Origin: Maribellus sp. CM-23
GTDB taxonomy: Bacteria > Bacteroidota > Bacteroidia > Bacteroidales > Prolixibacteraceae
Assembly (NCBI RefSeq): GCF_021354595.1
Contig: NZ_JADWYJ010000001.1
Coordinates: 1,713,446 to 1,777,445, forward strand
Length of the DNA: 64,000 bases
Direction of reading: 5' to 3'
Part shown: piece by piece, positions 1-9,211 of the stretch
Layout: each line of letters starts with the position of its first letter
Numbering within the stretch: the first letter of the stretch is position 1
Program-made: the position numbers and the translations under genes
The notes under the pieces: generated by a model
Databases searched by the model: none
Seen by the model: only the letters and a program-made list of their open reading frames with translations
Told to the model about the DNA's origin: nothing

Positions 1-994
1 AATGCCCGTCGTGAGTGAGCCATTTTTCTACCGTAGACGGTAACGCCAGTTGCCCGCAACTACCGTTGATGGTATCTTTTTCAAGAAAAAACTGAAGATA
101 ATAATCCCTTTTTTGCGGATTTTCAAGGCTCAGTGCCGCAAAAACCATGGTTGAGCTTTCGGCAGCGTACCAGTTGTTATTCCAGTAACCACGAAAAGCC
201 AAAGTTGATGCAATCTTCTCAAACACCGTATCATAATAACTGAGGTCATAATTTTTCTGCCTCATAAATGGCTTGATAAAATCGTAAGCAACAATCAGCG
301 AACGGGAAGCTGCATCACCAAGGGTCTGCATGTCGAGAAAGCCGGTGCGGCACGGTCCAACAATAGGTTCCTGGTAATAGGCACCTTTTGCCCATTGATC
401 AATAATATCGGCAGCAAAAGTGGCAAACTTTTCTTCGCCGGTGAGCCAGTACAGAATAGCAGCATCCTGTGCCAGTTTGTTAATATCACTGTTGATCGAG
501 GTAATATAAGCCTGCGGATCGACCCACTCCTTTTCCCCCGTCTCGGGATTAAACAGGAACATCAACCTACAGGTATCGTTGGGTACAAGCTCCTCGATGG
601 TAGGTTTTCGATACGAGCTGCCTTTTTCCGTTATAGGTGTGCGCAAATAAGTATTCACCCTTACTGTAGGAACCGGAGCATCTCCCTCCCACTTTATTAG
701 CTTTTTTCCCGAATTGTCGGAATAAACCGTTGTGTATCGTTTGCCGGGAACACGGTTCATCAGGTAACGGCTCAAAATCCATTCTTTATCGGTTTGATGA
801 CGATCAGCATAGGACTCCACATTTTTTCGCATGTTGTCGAAAATGGTTTTTGCCCACAGTTGCTTGTCGATTTTGTCTAACACCGCTTGTTTATCTTCGG
901 GTTTAACCAAAATATGTGGATTACTTTGTTGTGCCCTAAGCTGAAGAAGCGAAAACAACAGGAAAATAAGCAGACCAATTTTATTCCTTTTCAT
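1..994 (-). CDS. Polysaccharide-lyase-like secreted protein, C-terminus off the window
   Basis: An open frame runs on the minus strand from ATG at 994 to the window edge, so only about 331 N-terminal residues are present. It begins with a signal peptide (MKRNKIGLLIFLLFSLLQLRA). The segment around YWLTGEEKFATFAADIIDQW resembles the (alpha/alpha) toroid helices of alginate-lyase and heparinase II/III-type proteins, and a later NNWYAAESSTM stretch fits the same fold. The start lies 10 bases downstream of the stop of the lyase gene at 1005, so it is the last visible gene of the locus operon. A further uronic-acid polysaccharide lyase is the likely role, but the family and catalytic residues cannot be set from the fragment. 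Confidence 0.72.
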   Translation of the reverse strand, partial: MKRNKIGLLIFLLFSLLQLRAQQSNPHILVKPEDKQAVLDKIDKQLWAKTIFDNMRKNVESYADRHQTDKEWILSRYLMNRVPGKRYTTVYSDNSGKKLIKWEGDAPVPTVRVNTYLRTPITEKGSSYRKPTIEELVPNDTCRLMFLFNPETGEKEWVDPQAYITSINSDINKLAQDAAILYWLTGEEKFATFAADIIDQWAKGAYYQEPIVGPCRTGFLDMQTLGDAASRSLIVAYDFIKPFMRQKNYDLSYYDTVFEKIASTLAFRGYWNNNWYAAESSTMVFAALSLENPQKRDYYLQFFLEKDTINGSCGQLALPSTVEKWLTHDGH

Positions 995-1004
995 CTTAAA
1001 AAAA

Positions 1005-2885
1005 TCACCAGTTACTTAATGTCTTGTCTAAAGGCAAAGCCACGTTGGCATATTTCTCAGGAACCAGCAATACTTCAAAACTCTTGGAAGTGTTTGCAGG
1101 AATTTCACATTCAAAGCCCACCATAACCGTTCCCGGATTTTGGGCATCGTAGTCATTGGTCGGAGCGGTGCTCCATGTTTTCATGGTCAGGTTTTCCAGC
1201 CCTTCCACTTTCAGATACAATTTTTTATCACCAATCGAGAGAGTGGCCGACTGTTCACTCAATTCAACACTGGCAGAAGTGAAGATTGCCCACTTTACTT
1301 TAACTGCATTACCGGGCGTCTCAATCTCATCGCGAACCACCACGTATTTTTCGTCTTTGATAGCGACACCGCGAACTGCTTTTTTCAACAGATCCTTATA
1401 AACCGACGAGATATCGGACACAGCAAACCTGAAATCTTCAGCATCCGAGAACTTATCAATTTTTGCATAGCCCGATACTTTCTGCAACTCATTGTTTACT
1501 GTTAAAACGTTGTGCGAATGATTGTTCATCCGGTAAATGGTCCAACGTTGCGCATCCTGGCTTCGTCCAAAAATCGACATCCCTTTTGACTCCAGCGATT
1601 CGTAACTTTGCATTCCTGGATCTGAAGCCCAACGCACACCTTCGGCCTCCATTACAAAAGAGCCTACATCCATGTGTCCATGGTTTACAGACGGGGAACC
1701 GGCTTTAAACCCAAGAAAAACAGCATTTTCATCCGTCCATGATGTACGCATCATAGCAACGGGATTCGCCCCCTGCCCCATCCAGCTTTTTTCTGATGGT
1801 TCGGAAATTTGATCCAGCGGGATATTTTTCCCCCAGATCATAATTGCAGGCAGAAGACGATCGCCGGTAAATTTGGAGAAATCACTGTTCTGAAGGAATT
1901 TGTTTTCCGACCACAACAGAGAAGGATTATCTGATTTTTCCGCAAACCAAAACATAGCAGGACTCAGGTTTCCCCCGAGACCACAGTCGCTGTAGTTAAA
2001 ACATTTTCCCGAAGGTGCCAACACATGCTCAAGATATCGGGCCGTCTCTAGAAAACCCCTTGTAGCATTTAATCCTTCATCGGATCCCAGGACTTTTTCC
2101 ACCGCACTTAAAAACATTACGTTGAAAGAACTTCCATATCCCCAATAACTGTATCCTTCAGGGTAAACACCATCGGGCTGGTACTCTCCCATTGATAATT
2201 TAATGGTTTCAAAAGCACGATCGATGATCTGTTGAGCCAGATCCGGATAATCTTCCTGTACGGCAAGTGCTCCGTAAGTCATGCCGGCATTACACACCTG
2301 GTTCCAGTTGTTCGAGGAAGTTAAAAACCAATTGTATTTACTGTCGAAGGAAGGATACAAACCTTTTGAAACAATCGCTTCACTGATTTTTTCACGTGAA
2401 TCTTCCGGCAGTTTATCGTAAAGCCAGTCGTAACCGATGGCCATTCCCATGGTCATTTCGGCCACATCGAGAAAATGCGAGGGATTCCAATCACTAAATT
2501 CTGCCACGGCCAGTAACTCCGATTCTGCACGGATAAAGTAAACCTCTTTACCTGTCATCCGGTAGGCGTAAGAGAGGTAAAATACCCTTCGAAGACATTC
2601 CCTCGATTTATCGAGCAACCGGCGGCCGATTAAAACTCTTTCTACCGGCGATTTTGCCAGAATTTTGCTACACTCAGTCAGGATGGCCTGGTGCATTTTT
2701 GCCCAGGTAGGATCAGATGCAATCAAATCTTTAATTTGCTGTTCCTCTCCCTTTAAGAGCAAAATACGGGGATGATTAATACTCTTAGCTTCACCCTGAT
2801 TATTTTCTGCGTCGTCCTTAACACACCCAAAAGATGAAAACAACATAAAAAACAAGAATCCCACTATCAAATAACATTTCTTCAT
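1005..2885 (-). CDS. Heparinase II/III-fold polysaccharide lyase, lipoprotein
   Basis: The protein has 626 residues with a lipobox ending at Cys21 (SSFGC), so it should be lipid-anchored. An N-terminal (alpha/alpha) toroid covers roughly residues 40-350, with conserved SDWNPSHFLDVAEM (about 131-144), NNWNQVCN (192-199) and YPEGYSYWGYG (241-251). The C-terminal beta-sheet domain starts around NHGHMDVGSF (401-410), the heparinase II/III signature whose His is usually a metal ligand or catalytic residue. These enzymes cleave uronic-acid-containing polysaccharides by beta-elimination. It is a paralogue of the gene at 5157. Spacing to the PL8 gene upstream is 10 bases, which indicates one operon. 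The exact PL family cannot be decided from motifs alone. Confidence 0.85.
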   Translation of the reverse strand: MKKCYLIVGFLFFMLFSSFGCVKDDAENNQGEAKSINHPRILLLKGEEQQIKDLIASDPTWAKMHQAILTECSKILAKSPVERVLIGRRLLDKSRECLRRVFYLSYAYRMTGKEVYFIRAESELLAVAEFSDWNPSHFLDVAEMTMGMAIGYDWLYDKLPEDSREKISEAIVSKGLYPSFDSKYNWFLTSSNNWNQVCNAGMTYGALAVQEDYPDLAQQIIDRAFETIKLSMGEYQPDGVYPEGYSYWGYGSSFNVMFLSAVEKVLGSDEGLNATRGFLETARYLEHVLAPSGKCFNYSDCGLGGNLSPAMFWFAEKSDNPSLLWSENKFLQNSDFSKFTGDRLLPAIMIWGKNIPLDQISEPSEKSWMGQGANPVAMMRTSWTDENAVFLGFKAGSPSVNHGHMDVGSFVMEAEGVRWASDPGMQSYESLESKGMSIFGRSQDAQRWTIYRMNNHSHNVLTVNNELQKVSGYAKIDKFSDAEDFRFAVSDISSVYKDLLKKAVRGVAIKDEKYVVVRDEIETPGNAVKVKWAIFTSASVELSEQSATLSIGDKKLYLKVEGLENLTMKTWSTAPTNDYDAQNPGTVMVGFECEIPANTSKSFEVLLVPEKYANVALPLDKTLSNW

Positions 2886-2895
2886 TTCTCCGTTT

Positions 2896-5046
2896 CTATA
2901 AATTAATGGTTACACTTTTCCCACAGTAAACTCCTTGTGGTAAGTCAACTGAAATACGGGTTAGCCCGCTTTTTTCATCCCATGAAGCGATAAAGTTATC
3001 GCCCTGATTAGCTGTTTTTCCTGAAATGGCAAGATGGTATTTCCCTAAATTTCGTGCAGGATCGACCACCGATAAACTGATCACTTTATCCTGCTCCATT
3101 TTAATCATTACAATTCCGGGATGATCGGATATAATTTTCACTTTCTCAGAAACCTGAAGTTCCCCAGCTTTGTAAAACACAGCCTGGCACAATTGCAAGC
3201 CCGAATGTTTTACTGCCTGAATTTTAGCCGTATTAGACAAAACTGAGATTCCCCGGTCAGGCGAATTCTCCAGTTGTTCTTCAGTAACCGCTGGTACAAT
3301 AATGTATTCGTAACTTTCATTCTCTGACCGGCTACCGTGATCCAGCCAAAGTTTAAACACATCCAGGCTTATCTCCTCTTTGGGGGAGTTAACCTGTTTA
3401 TTAATGGAATACCAGCTACCGGTTTGTGCCTGGTTCGACACGTTAACTTTTGCCGATTTCGGGAACAGGTAGCCAATGCCATCATGAAGAATCCAATCTG
3501 CTCTTTCCAACTGATGATCTCCTTTTTCAAGGATTGATTTTTGACTGCTTGATCCCACTGTCACATCTCCCTTCAACGGACACTGGTTAAGCGCGGTAGC
3601 TACCGGAAGGTTGCTTTGTGATTTTATTGCGGCCCCCAAACAAACATATTCCTTATCGAAAAAAAACCAGGCTTTTTTTGCGGAAAGCGGATCGTGTGGG
3701 CTTTTAAAATCGAAGCCGACAGCACCATAAATTCCATCTGTTACCGCGCCCACAAAATCCGTAAGGCCATCTTTTTGTATTTCGCGTGGCGCTGGTAATT
3801 CCGGTTTTTGCAGCACAGTAGTCCCCGGTATTTTTTGCCAATCGAACACGGGTGCAATATTGGTATATTCTTCGCCGGTAACTGAAATGTAGTTGGCTCC
3901 GTCTGCTTTATGATGGTTTTTAAGTCCTTCGCTGTTGTAAGGTTCTTCCATATTTCGGTTACGGGTAGAAAACATCCGGACAGAGGTAAAATATTCGGGC
4001 CGCTGATGGGAATAATGTTCGGTTTGCCAGAAGAATTTATCAAATGATAAGGTTGGAGCAGCTTCTCCTCTCCTGATTCTAATTATTTCATCCAGTTCGG
4101 CTTTTCGGTAATCCGTCGAGTTCAACAATCTTTCGGGAGTAGCCGTTCCTGCGGGTCTGCCACTTTCTGGCCGGGAAACATCGCGGTTTTTTGTTCCGGG
4201 GTCATCAGACCGCCCATAAACCATCTGTTTGCAGATTCCATCCAGAAAATAATCCACCAGCTGATCAATTTTTTCTTCTGAAAAAGCATATTCGGTACTT
4301 GCCACATAGGCAGCCCACTCGGCAAAAGCATCGGCATAACCAAGCCCGTACGACAAGGTGTTGTTTACCCTGTCCTGCCGGTGATGGAAACTGAAATCGT
4401 GTTGCATTCCACGCTGCCCGGTATTGAATTTTATTTCATTTTCAATTACTTTGATCACCTCGTCGAATTGCTCTTTATCGCCTAGAAAAAGCAGATTTTT
4501 AGCAAGAATGCCCGCAATTTTTATCCGGTCGCCGCTGGGGCGTGCTCCGGAAGCCGTCAGGTGTGCACGCCCAATGATAGGTTGCGCCTTAGCTACCAAA
4601 TCTTTGGGAAGCTCGTCGCCAACCAGTAGCATTAATGTTACCAAACTGTTGGGTGTTCCAATCTGATTATGCCACCAGTTATCGCAGAAATAATCGTGAT
4701 CAACCCAGTTTCTCAGGGATTTTTCAATTACCGCCTTTACGTCCTTTTTGTTGTAATATTTTGACTCTTTACTTTTATATGCCCTTGCCAGGATAACCAT
4801 GTTGGACGAATGCCTTGCATGCTGAAATCCCTCTCGCGAAACATCGGCATAATTAATTCCCGGCCAAGTACCATCCTCCCGGATAGATATAAGCAGTTTC
4901 TCAATTACATTATTATCCGCCACCGGTTGCATCGCCTGTTTCAACACACGCTTTTTTACAACATCAATGTCTGAGGTAGTCGCATTGCTTTGGATAAAGG
5001 CAACTTGAAAAAGAACCAGGATCAGTGTTTGCAATAAATATTTCAT
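2896..5046 (-). CDS. Polysaccharide lyase family 8 (chondroitin/hyaluronan/xanthan lyase type)
   Basis: The 716-residue protein has an N-terminal signal peptide. Motifs match PL8: NWWHNQIGTPNS (123-134) in the alpha toroid, supplying the substrate-binding Asn, then FHHRQ (220-224) with Tyr233 in SYGLGY as the probable His/Tyr catalytic pair. The central beta-sandwich carries DWQKIPGTT, the most diagnostic PL8 string. The His-to-Tyr spacing (11-12 residues) is a little longer than in chondroitin AC lyase, so the substrate may differ. PL8 enzymes eliminate at uronic acid residues of chondroitin sulfate, hyaluronan or xanthan, leaving unsaturated ends that a GH88 enzyme removes. It is co-transcribed with lyases on both sides. 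Confidence 0.88.
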   Translation of the reverse strand: MKYLLQTLILVLFQVAFIQSNATTSDIDVVKKRVLKQAMQPVADNNVIEKLLISIREDGTWPGINYADVSREGFQHARHSSNMVILARAYKSKESKYYNKKDVKAVIEKSLRNWVDHDYFCDNWWHNQIGTPNSLVTLMLLVGDELPKDLVAKAQPIIGRAHLTASGARPSGDRIKIAGILAKNLLFLGDKEQFDEVIKVIENEIKFNTGQRGMQHDFSFHHRQDRVNNTLSYGLGYADAFAEWAAYVASTEYAFSEEKIDQLVDYFLDGICKQMVYGRSDDPGTKNRDVSRPESGRPAGTATPERLLNSTDYRKAELDEIIRIRRGEAAPTLSFDKFFWQTEHYSHQRPEYFTSVRMFSTRNRNMEEPYNSEGLKNHHKADGANYISVTGEEYTNIAPVFDWQKIPGTTVLQKPELPAPREIQKDGLTDFVGAVTDGIYGAVGFDFKSPHDPLSAKKAWFFFDKEYVCLGAAIKSQSNLPVATALNQCPLKGDVTVGSSSQKSILEKGDHQLERADWILHDGIGYLFPKSAKVNVSNQAQTGSWYSINKQVNSPKEEISLDVFKLWLDHGSRSENESYEYIIVPAVTEEQLENSPDRGISVLSNTAKIQAVKHSGLQLCQAVFYKAGELQVSEKVKIISDHPGIVMIKMEQDKVISLSVVDPARNLGKYHLAISGKTANQGDNFIASWDEKSGLTRISVDLPQGVYCGKSVTINL

Positions 5047-5156
5047 AAGCCAGTCTTTTTATTTCTTTAACCCGATAGTCCGGAATAACAGGAATCCATA
5101 TCTATTCTGATAGTTCCGCTTTTTCCAATGTTCAGGTTCCGAGACCTGTTTTGAAC

Positions 5157-7058
5157 TTAATTTTCAGACAGTCTGATTCGAATCTGGTCTTTCCCGTTTT
5201 TGCAGGTCCAGGCAGGAATACGGAGCTCTATTCGCTTTAATCCTTTTATCTGACGATCGAGTTCCATCGGTGCAGGATCGAGAGAAACGACCGAAAAAGT
5301 CAGCTCCGGATGGGTCTGATTCTCAACCTTAAGCTCTTTTCCGTCTTGTTTTAACAATGCGCCGCTTGGTGTGATTTCAACATCGGCCGTTGTAAGTAAC
5401 TGCCAGGTAATTAATTTCGATGACTCTGAGATTTGGATCTTATCCTCAATGACCAATGAAACGGGGCTGTCTTTCTCAAAGGTGCGTACCGCTTTTTTCA
5501 GGTTTTCTCCGTAAACCGCCGTTAAGTCAAATGAGGCTTTTGGATTTTCGCCTTCGCTAAAATCAATCAGAGTAGCCTGACCATTATTGATAAATAGTTG
5601 GTCGTTAACCGAGATCGTACTGTGTCCAAAATTATTTTTTGTCAGTAAAGTCCAGCGTTCGCAATCCTGGCAACTTCCCCACAAATCAAATCCGGTCTTT
5701 TCCAATTCATGGTAACTCTGATTACCCGGATCGATCACCCAGCGCACGCCGTTTAACTCAAAAATAAAGGATCCGGCATCCATGTTTCCGTGGCTGGTTG
5801 TTGCCCGGCCTCCCTTTCCTCCGAAGTAATAATTATGCTCATCACCTGCATCTCCTTTGAAAACAACAATCGGATTTGACCCGTCGCCTTTCCAGGCATT
5901 GGGCATTTTTACATCCTCGCTTTCTTTGTATTGCGATAACCAAACCAAGGCTGCACCGCCAAGTCTCGATAATTTACCCATTTCTTCGGCAGGCATTAAG
6001 AATCTTTCCTTCTCAAAAAATTCAGCATTACCGGTTTTCGTTGCAAACCACGCTAGAATAACGTCTCCCGACGCACTTCGCTTATCCCCACAATCGGCAA
6101 AATTGTAATACCAACCCGATGGAGCATTCATTAAGTACCTGAATACCGCACTCTCTTTAAAGGCAGGGTAATCAGCGATTCCAAAGTCGGTTCCGAATGA
6201 GCTCTCCAAAATAGCAGATGTAACCACTGAAAAACTGGTCCCGTAGCCCCAGTAAGTTGAACCTTCAGGATATACTCCGTCGGGAGCATATTGTTTTAAG
6301 GCCTGAACGATGCCATCCAATGCCCTGCTTATTGTTTTGGCAGCAAGTTCCGGGTCTTTTTCAGCGATCACAATGGAAGCTGCTATCATTCCACCGTTGC
6401 ATACCTGGTTCCAGTTGTTATGCCCGTATGCCCATCCGGGATTTTTCCCGCTTTCGGGCCAGCTGGGCTCTATTCCTTTTTTAATCAAAGCGGTTTTGGC
6501 GAGTTCAACGGTAGATCTGGGTAGTTTCCCCTCTGTCCAGTCGAGCGCAAAGGCAACTGCCATCGACATTTCAGCCACGTCGAGAAAATGTGAGGGATTC
6601 CAATCCGAAAAGTTACAAACAGCTACAACTTCTTCATTTAAACGGGCCAGTGCTTTTTTATCTCTTTCCACCTGGTATACCATCCCCAACATGTTTACAC
6701 GCCACAATATTTCGCGAGAAGTTGACAACAACCGGCGACCAACAACCACTCTTTCGAGTAAAGGCTTGGTGTAAATGCTCTCTGCATTTAGTTTGATGGC
6801 TTTGTACATATTTTGCACTGCCTCATCGGTGTTCAGTTTTGTTTTAAGCTTGCTTCTTATTTGGGAATTTAAAACCAAACGTGGTTGCGACTTCCGAAGA
6901 TTTTTTTTCAGGTACTCAACCGTGATTGGATTCTGGAGCTTTTGTACTTCCTCGTTCTCTGGTTCTTTCTCAGAATTACCAGCCCAAGCCGGTACAGATA
7001 AAACAACCATCAAAATCACACACAAAAGTTGGATAGATGAGATTAATTTTGCTTTCAT
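5157..7058 (-). CDS. Heparinase II/III-fold polysaccharide lyase, secreted
   Basis: The protein has 633 residues and a type I signal peptide ending near VPAWA. It is a paralogue of the 1005-2885 lyase. Shared motifs are SDWNPSHFLDVAEM, HNNWNQVCNGG, YPEGSTYWGYG and TSHGNMDAGSF, the last replacing NHGHMDVGSF, so one His of that motif is lost. The N-terminal toroid and C-terminal beta-sheet domain are both complete. Unlike the paralogue it lacks a lipobox, so the pair probably act in different places, one anchored and one free in the periplasm (inference). The gap to the upstream PL12 gene is 46 bases and to the downstream PL8 gene 110 bases. Confidence 0.85.
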   Translation of the reverse strand: MKAKLISSIQLLCVILMVVLSVPAWAGNSEKEPENEEVQKLQNPITVEYLKKNLRKSQPRLVLNSQIRSKLKTKLNTDEAVQNMYKAIKLNAESIYTKPLLERVVVGRRLLSTSREILWRVNMLGMVYQVERDKKALARLNEEVVAVCNFSDWNPSHFLDVAEMSMAVAFALDWTEGKLPRSTVELAKTALIKKGIEPSWPESGKNPGWAYGHNNWNQVCNGGMIAASIVIAEKDPELAAKTISRALDGIVQALKQYAPDGVYPEGSTYWGYGTSFSVVTSAILESSFGTDFGIADYPAFKESAVFRYLMNAPSGWYYNFADCGDKRSASGDVILAWFATKTGNAEFFEKERFLMPAEEMGKLSRLGGAALVWLSQYKESEDVKMPNAWKGDGSNPIVVFKGDAGDEHNYYFGGKGGRATTSHGNMDAGSFIFELNGVRWVIDPGNQSYHELEKTGFDLWGSCQDCERWTLLTKNNFGHSTISVNDQLFINNGQATLIDFSEGENPKASFDLTAVYGENLKKAVRTFEKDSPVSLVIEDKIQISESSKLITWQLLTTADVEITPSGALLKQDGKELKVENQTHPELTFSVVSLDPAPMELDRQIKGLKRIELRIPAWTCKNGKDQIRIRLSEN

Positions 7059-7104
7059 TTTAGTTGGTTTTATTTAAGTTAAAGGTTGCCTGCTGATAAC
7101 TTTT

Positions 7105-9123
7105 TTACAGGTTGTAACCTATTTTCTTTGTCTCTCCATTTTCAATTATTTCCAGGTATAATTCGTTTCTATTCAATAAATTTCCATTAATCACTTTAAC
7201 CTGAACCCGGGGAGCTTTCCCCAGGTAAGGCGCAACTACCGTTACAAATCTTGCTTCAGCATCCTCTTGTTTCTTTTTAATACCATAGCTAAAAGCCGGC
7301 CTGGGCTCTTTCTTGGTATACTCAAAAGAAACTTGTCCCAATTCTTCTTTTAACTCCATCCCCGGCTGAGGCATTGATTCAACCCACACATTCCAACCTT
7401 CGCTAAAATTTGAGTGGACAGAATTATTAACATGATCATAGATTGCCTCTTCTTTTCCCGGTGCCAGTTGAAAATGGATATTCACATCACCGGCGGCATC
7501 ACCGAAAGCCTGGTCAACAATCACAAAGTACTTTTTATCAATAAAGAACACCGAGCGCCGATGCGCCAAATTCTCATAACTCTGATTTTCAACCACTAGA
7601 ACATCGAGTTTCTCTTCGGGCTTCCATAGCAGAAGTTTCGGAGCGTACTGGCTGTTTTCTCCGTTCAACGTTAACGTTTGATGTACTTTGGTTTGCCTAA
7701 ACCAAGCACGGTTTTCAGCATCTCCACTATAAATGTATGATCCGGCATCGGGCGTTAAGGTTCGGCCACCCGCATGCAGGGTAAATGTTCCGTTATCGGG
7801 CTGACAATGTCCTCCGCCATTGGGACCACATTTCAAAACCAAACAGGTGGCATTTTTATCCCAACCACTGCGCATAGAATACAATCCGCTTTGTGGCAAA
7901 GCAAATGCAGTAGAATCGGGCTTACTTCCTTGCTTCCCTTCGGTAGCTATATACAAAAAGTCGTTGCGGGAGAACATTTTTGCCCACTCCAAATACCTGT
8001 TGTTATGTTGTCCTGGTCTTCCGGCCCATGCATCTCCGAATTGCGCATTTGTACCATCGGGCAAACCAAGTTTCATCGGAACCTCACACATAAGCTCAAT
8101 CGTTTTAAGGTACGATGGAGGAAACATGTTTTCAAGCTGGTTCATTTTTGCCAGTTCAAGGGTACGCAAAAACCAGTTTATGCAGCCAATATGATAGCCA
8201 ATGGCCAGTTCGCGCTGGTGCCCGTCGGGATAAACCTGCAGGTTAATTTCATTGTTCAGGCGCCGGAAAGCCTCGGTACGCCATTTCACGGCATCTTTAA
8301 ATTCGGGAAAGGTAATTGCGATAAAAGCCATTCCTTCAGCTTCCATCAATCCCCAGTTGCTTTTGCTTCGGTAAACCGTCATCAAGTACTCAGCATGATC
8401 ATAAAAGCTGTTCAAAAAAGCGACAAGTATTTCAGGAGTGAACGAAGGCGAATCTAAAAAGTGTTGAAAAAGAATAGTCCAGCTATAACCACGTATTCCT
8501 GCCTCAATGGACCGCCACGCATATTTGTGTGATTCGTCATTGGGGTTCTTTTTTATCCAATCCAGCAACTGAATCCCCCACTCTCTGGCATATTTTTCAT
8601 CGCGGGTCTGTCGGTAAACACGTGCCATTGAATTCCAGAAATACATGCGATGCAATTGCCATATCCACTCGTTATCCGGAACAGGACGTGAATCCCAGTC
8701 AATATCATCGCCACAAAAAGAAGGCGGGTAAGCAGATTGACTGGCAAAAATATGCTTCAGGGCGTTATTGGCTATGCTGAAATCATTCTTCGTAGCATAA
8801 TTTCTGGTTGAATCTTCTGCAGAGAACCGTTCAACCAAATGCCTGACAGTTTTTCTTTCTCTAAAATAAATGAGTAATTCTTCCGCAGCTTTTTCCGGGT
8901 AATTCTTGTTCTGAAAAACTTTTCCCATTCCTGCTACTCCGGGCTCAATCCGGGATAAAAGCAACATTGTTTCTTTTTCTAAGTTGCCGTATTCCTTTCT
9001 CTCCTGGGATGGAGTATTAGTATACGCATACGTAGAAATGCAGAACAAAACAGATGTTATCAGAATTCTTACTTTTCTGGTAAACAATACATTAAAGAAT
9101 GCCACTTCAGGAATCATACCCAA
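7105..9123 (-). CDS. Polysaccharide lyase family 12, heparan-sulfate-lyase-like
   Basis: The 672-residue protein aligns over its length with my recollection of Bacteroides heparin-sulfate lyases (HepC/heparinase III type). Conserved strings are DIDWDSRPVPDNEW (140-153), SPSFTPE, FPEFKDA, GHCQPDNGTF (438-447) and NLAHRRSVFFID. Expected catalytic positions are present: Asn256 in KSNWGLMEAEG, Tyr310 in AIGYHIG (54 residues later, the spacing seen in the family) and His439. The family cleaves low-sulfated heparan sulfate by beta-elimination. Residues 1-34 form a longer than usual signal region; Met3 is an alternative start. The gene is preceded by a 34-bp palindrome that separates it from the glycan-binding genes. 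Confidence 0.9.
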   Translation of the reverse strand: MGMIPEVAFFNVLFTRKVRILITSVLFCISTYAYTNTPSQERKEYGNLEKETMLLLSRIEPGVAGMGKVFQNKNYPEKAAEELLIYFRERKTVRHLVERFSAEDSTRNYATKNDFSIANNALKHIFASQSAYPPSFCGDDIDWDSRPVPDNEWIWQLHRMYFWNSMARVYRQTRDEKYAREWGIQLLDWIKKNPNDESHKYAWRSIEAGIRGYSWTILFQHFLDSPSFTPEILVAFLNSFYDHAEYLMTVYRSKSNWGLMEAEGMAFIAITFPEFKDAVKWRTEAFRRLNNEINLQVYPDGHQRELAIGYHIGCINWFLRTLELAKMNQLENMFPPSYLKTIELMCEVPMKLGLPDGTNAQFGDAWAGRPGQHNNRYLEWAKMFSRNDFLYIATEGKQGSKPDSTAFALPQSGLYSMRSGWDKNATCLVLKCGPNGGGHCQPDNGTFTLHAGGRTLTPDAGSYIYSGDAENRAWFRQTKVHQTLTLNGENSQYAPKLLLWKPEEKLDVLVVENQSYENLAHRRSVFFIDKKYFVIVDQAFGDAAGDVNIHFQLAPGKEEAIYDHVNNSVHSNFSEGWNVWVESMPQPGMELKEELGQVSFEYTKKEPRPAFSYGIKKKQEDAEARFVTVVAPYLGKAPRVQVKVINGNLLNRNELYLEIIENGETKKIGYNL

Positions 9124-9152
9124 TATAATTGAAGATTACTCGTATGAAAACA

Positions 9153-9186
9153 AAACCGTCATCCGTCAATTGACGGATGACGGTTT
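9153..9186. repeat. 34-bp perfect palindrome, possible attenuator in the operon
   Basis: The left arm AAACCGTCATCCGTCAA is followed with no spacer by its exact reverse complement, centred between 9169 and 9170. Read on the minus (coding) strand, it is followed by TGTTTTCAT, so the transcript could fold a 17-bp hairpin before a U-rich stretch, like an intrinsic terminator or attenuator. It sits in the 88-base gap after the glycan-binding lipoprotein and before the PL12 gene. The core CCGTCARTTGACGG recurs at 38429 and 41858, so it is also a dispersed repeat. Confidence 0.9.
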
Positions 9187-9211
9187 GAATTATTATTGCA
9201 GAATTTACTGA

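Noticed and set aside
7774..8457. A 227-residue open frame opposite the PL12 gene
   Set aside because: It is antisense to a well-conserved enzyme and has no domain.
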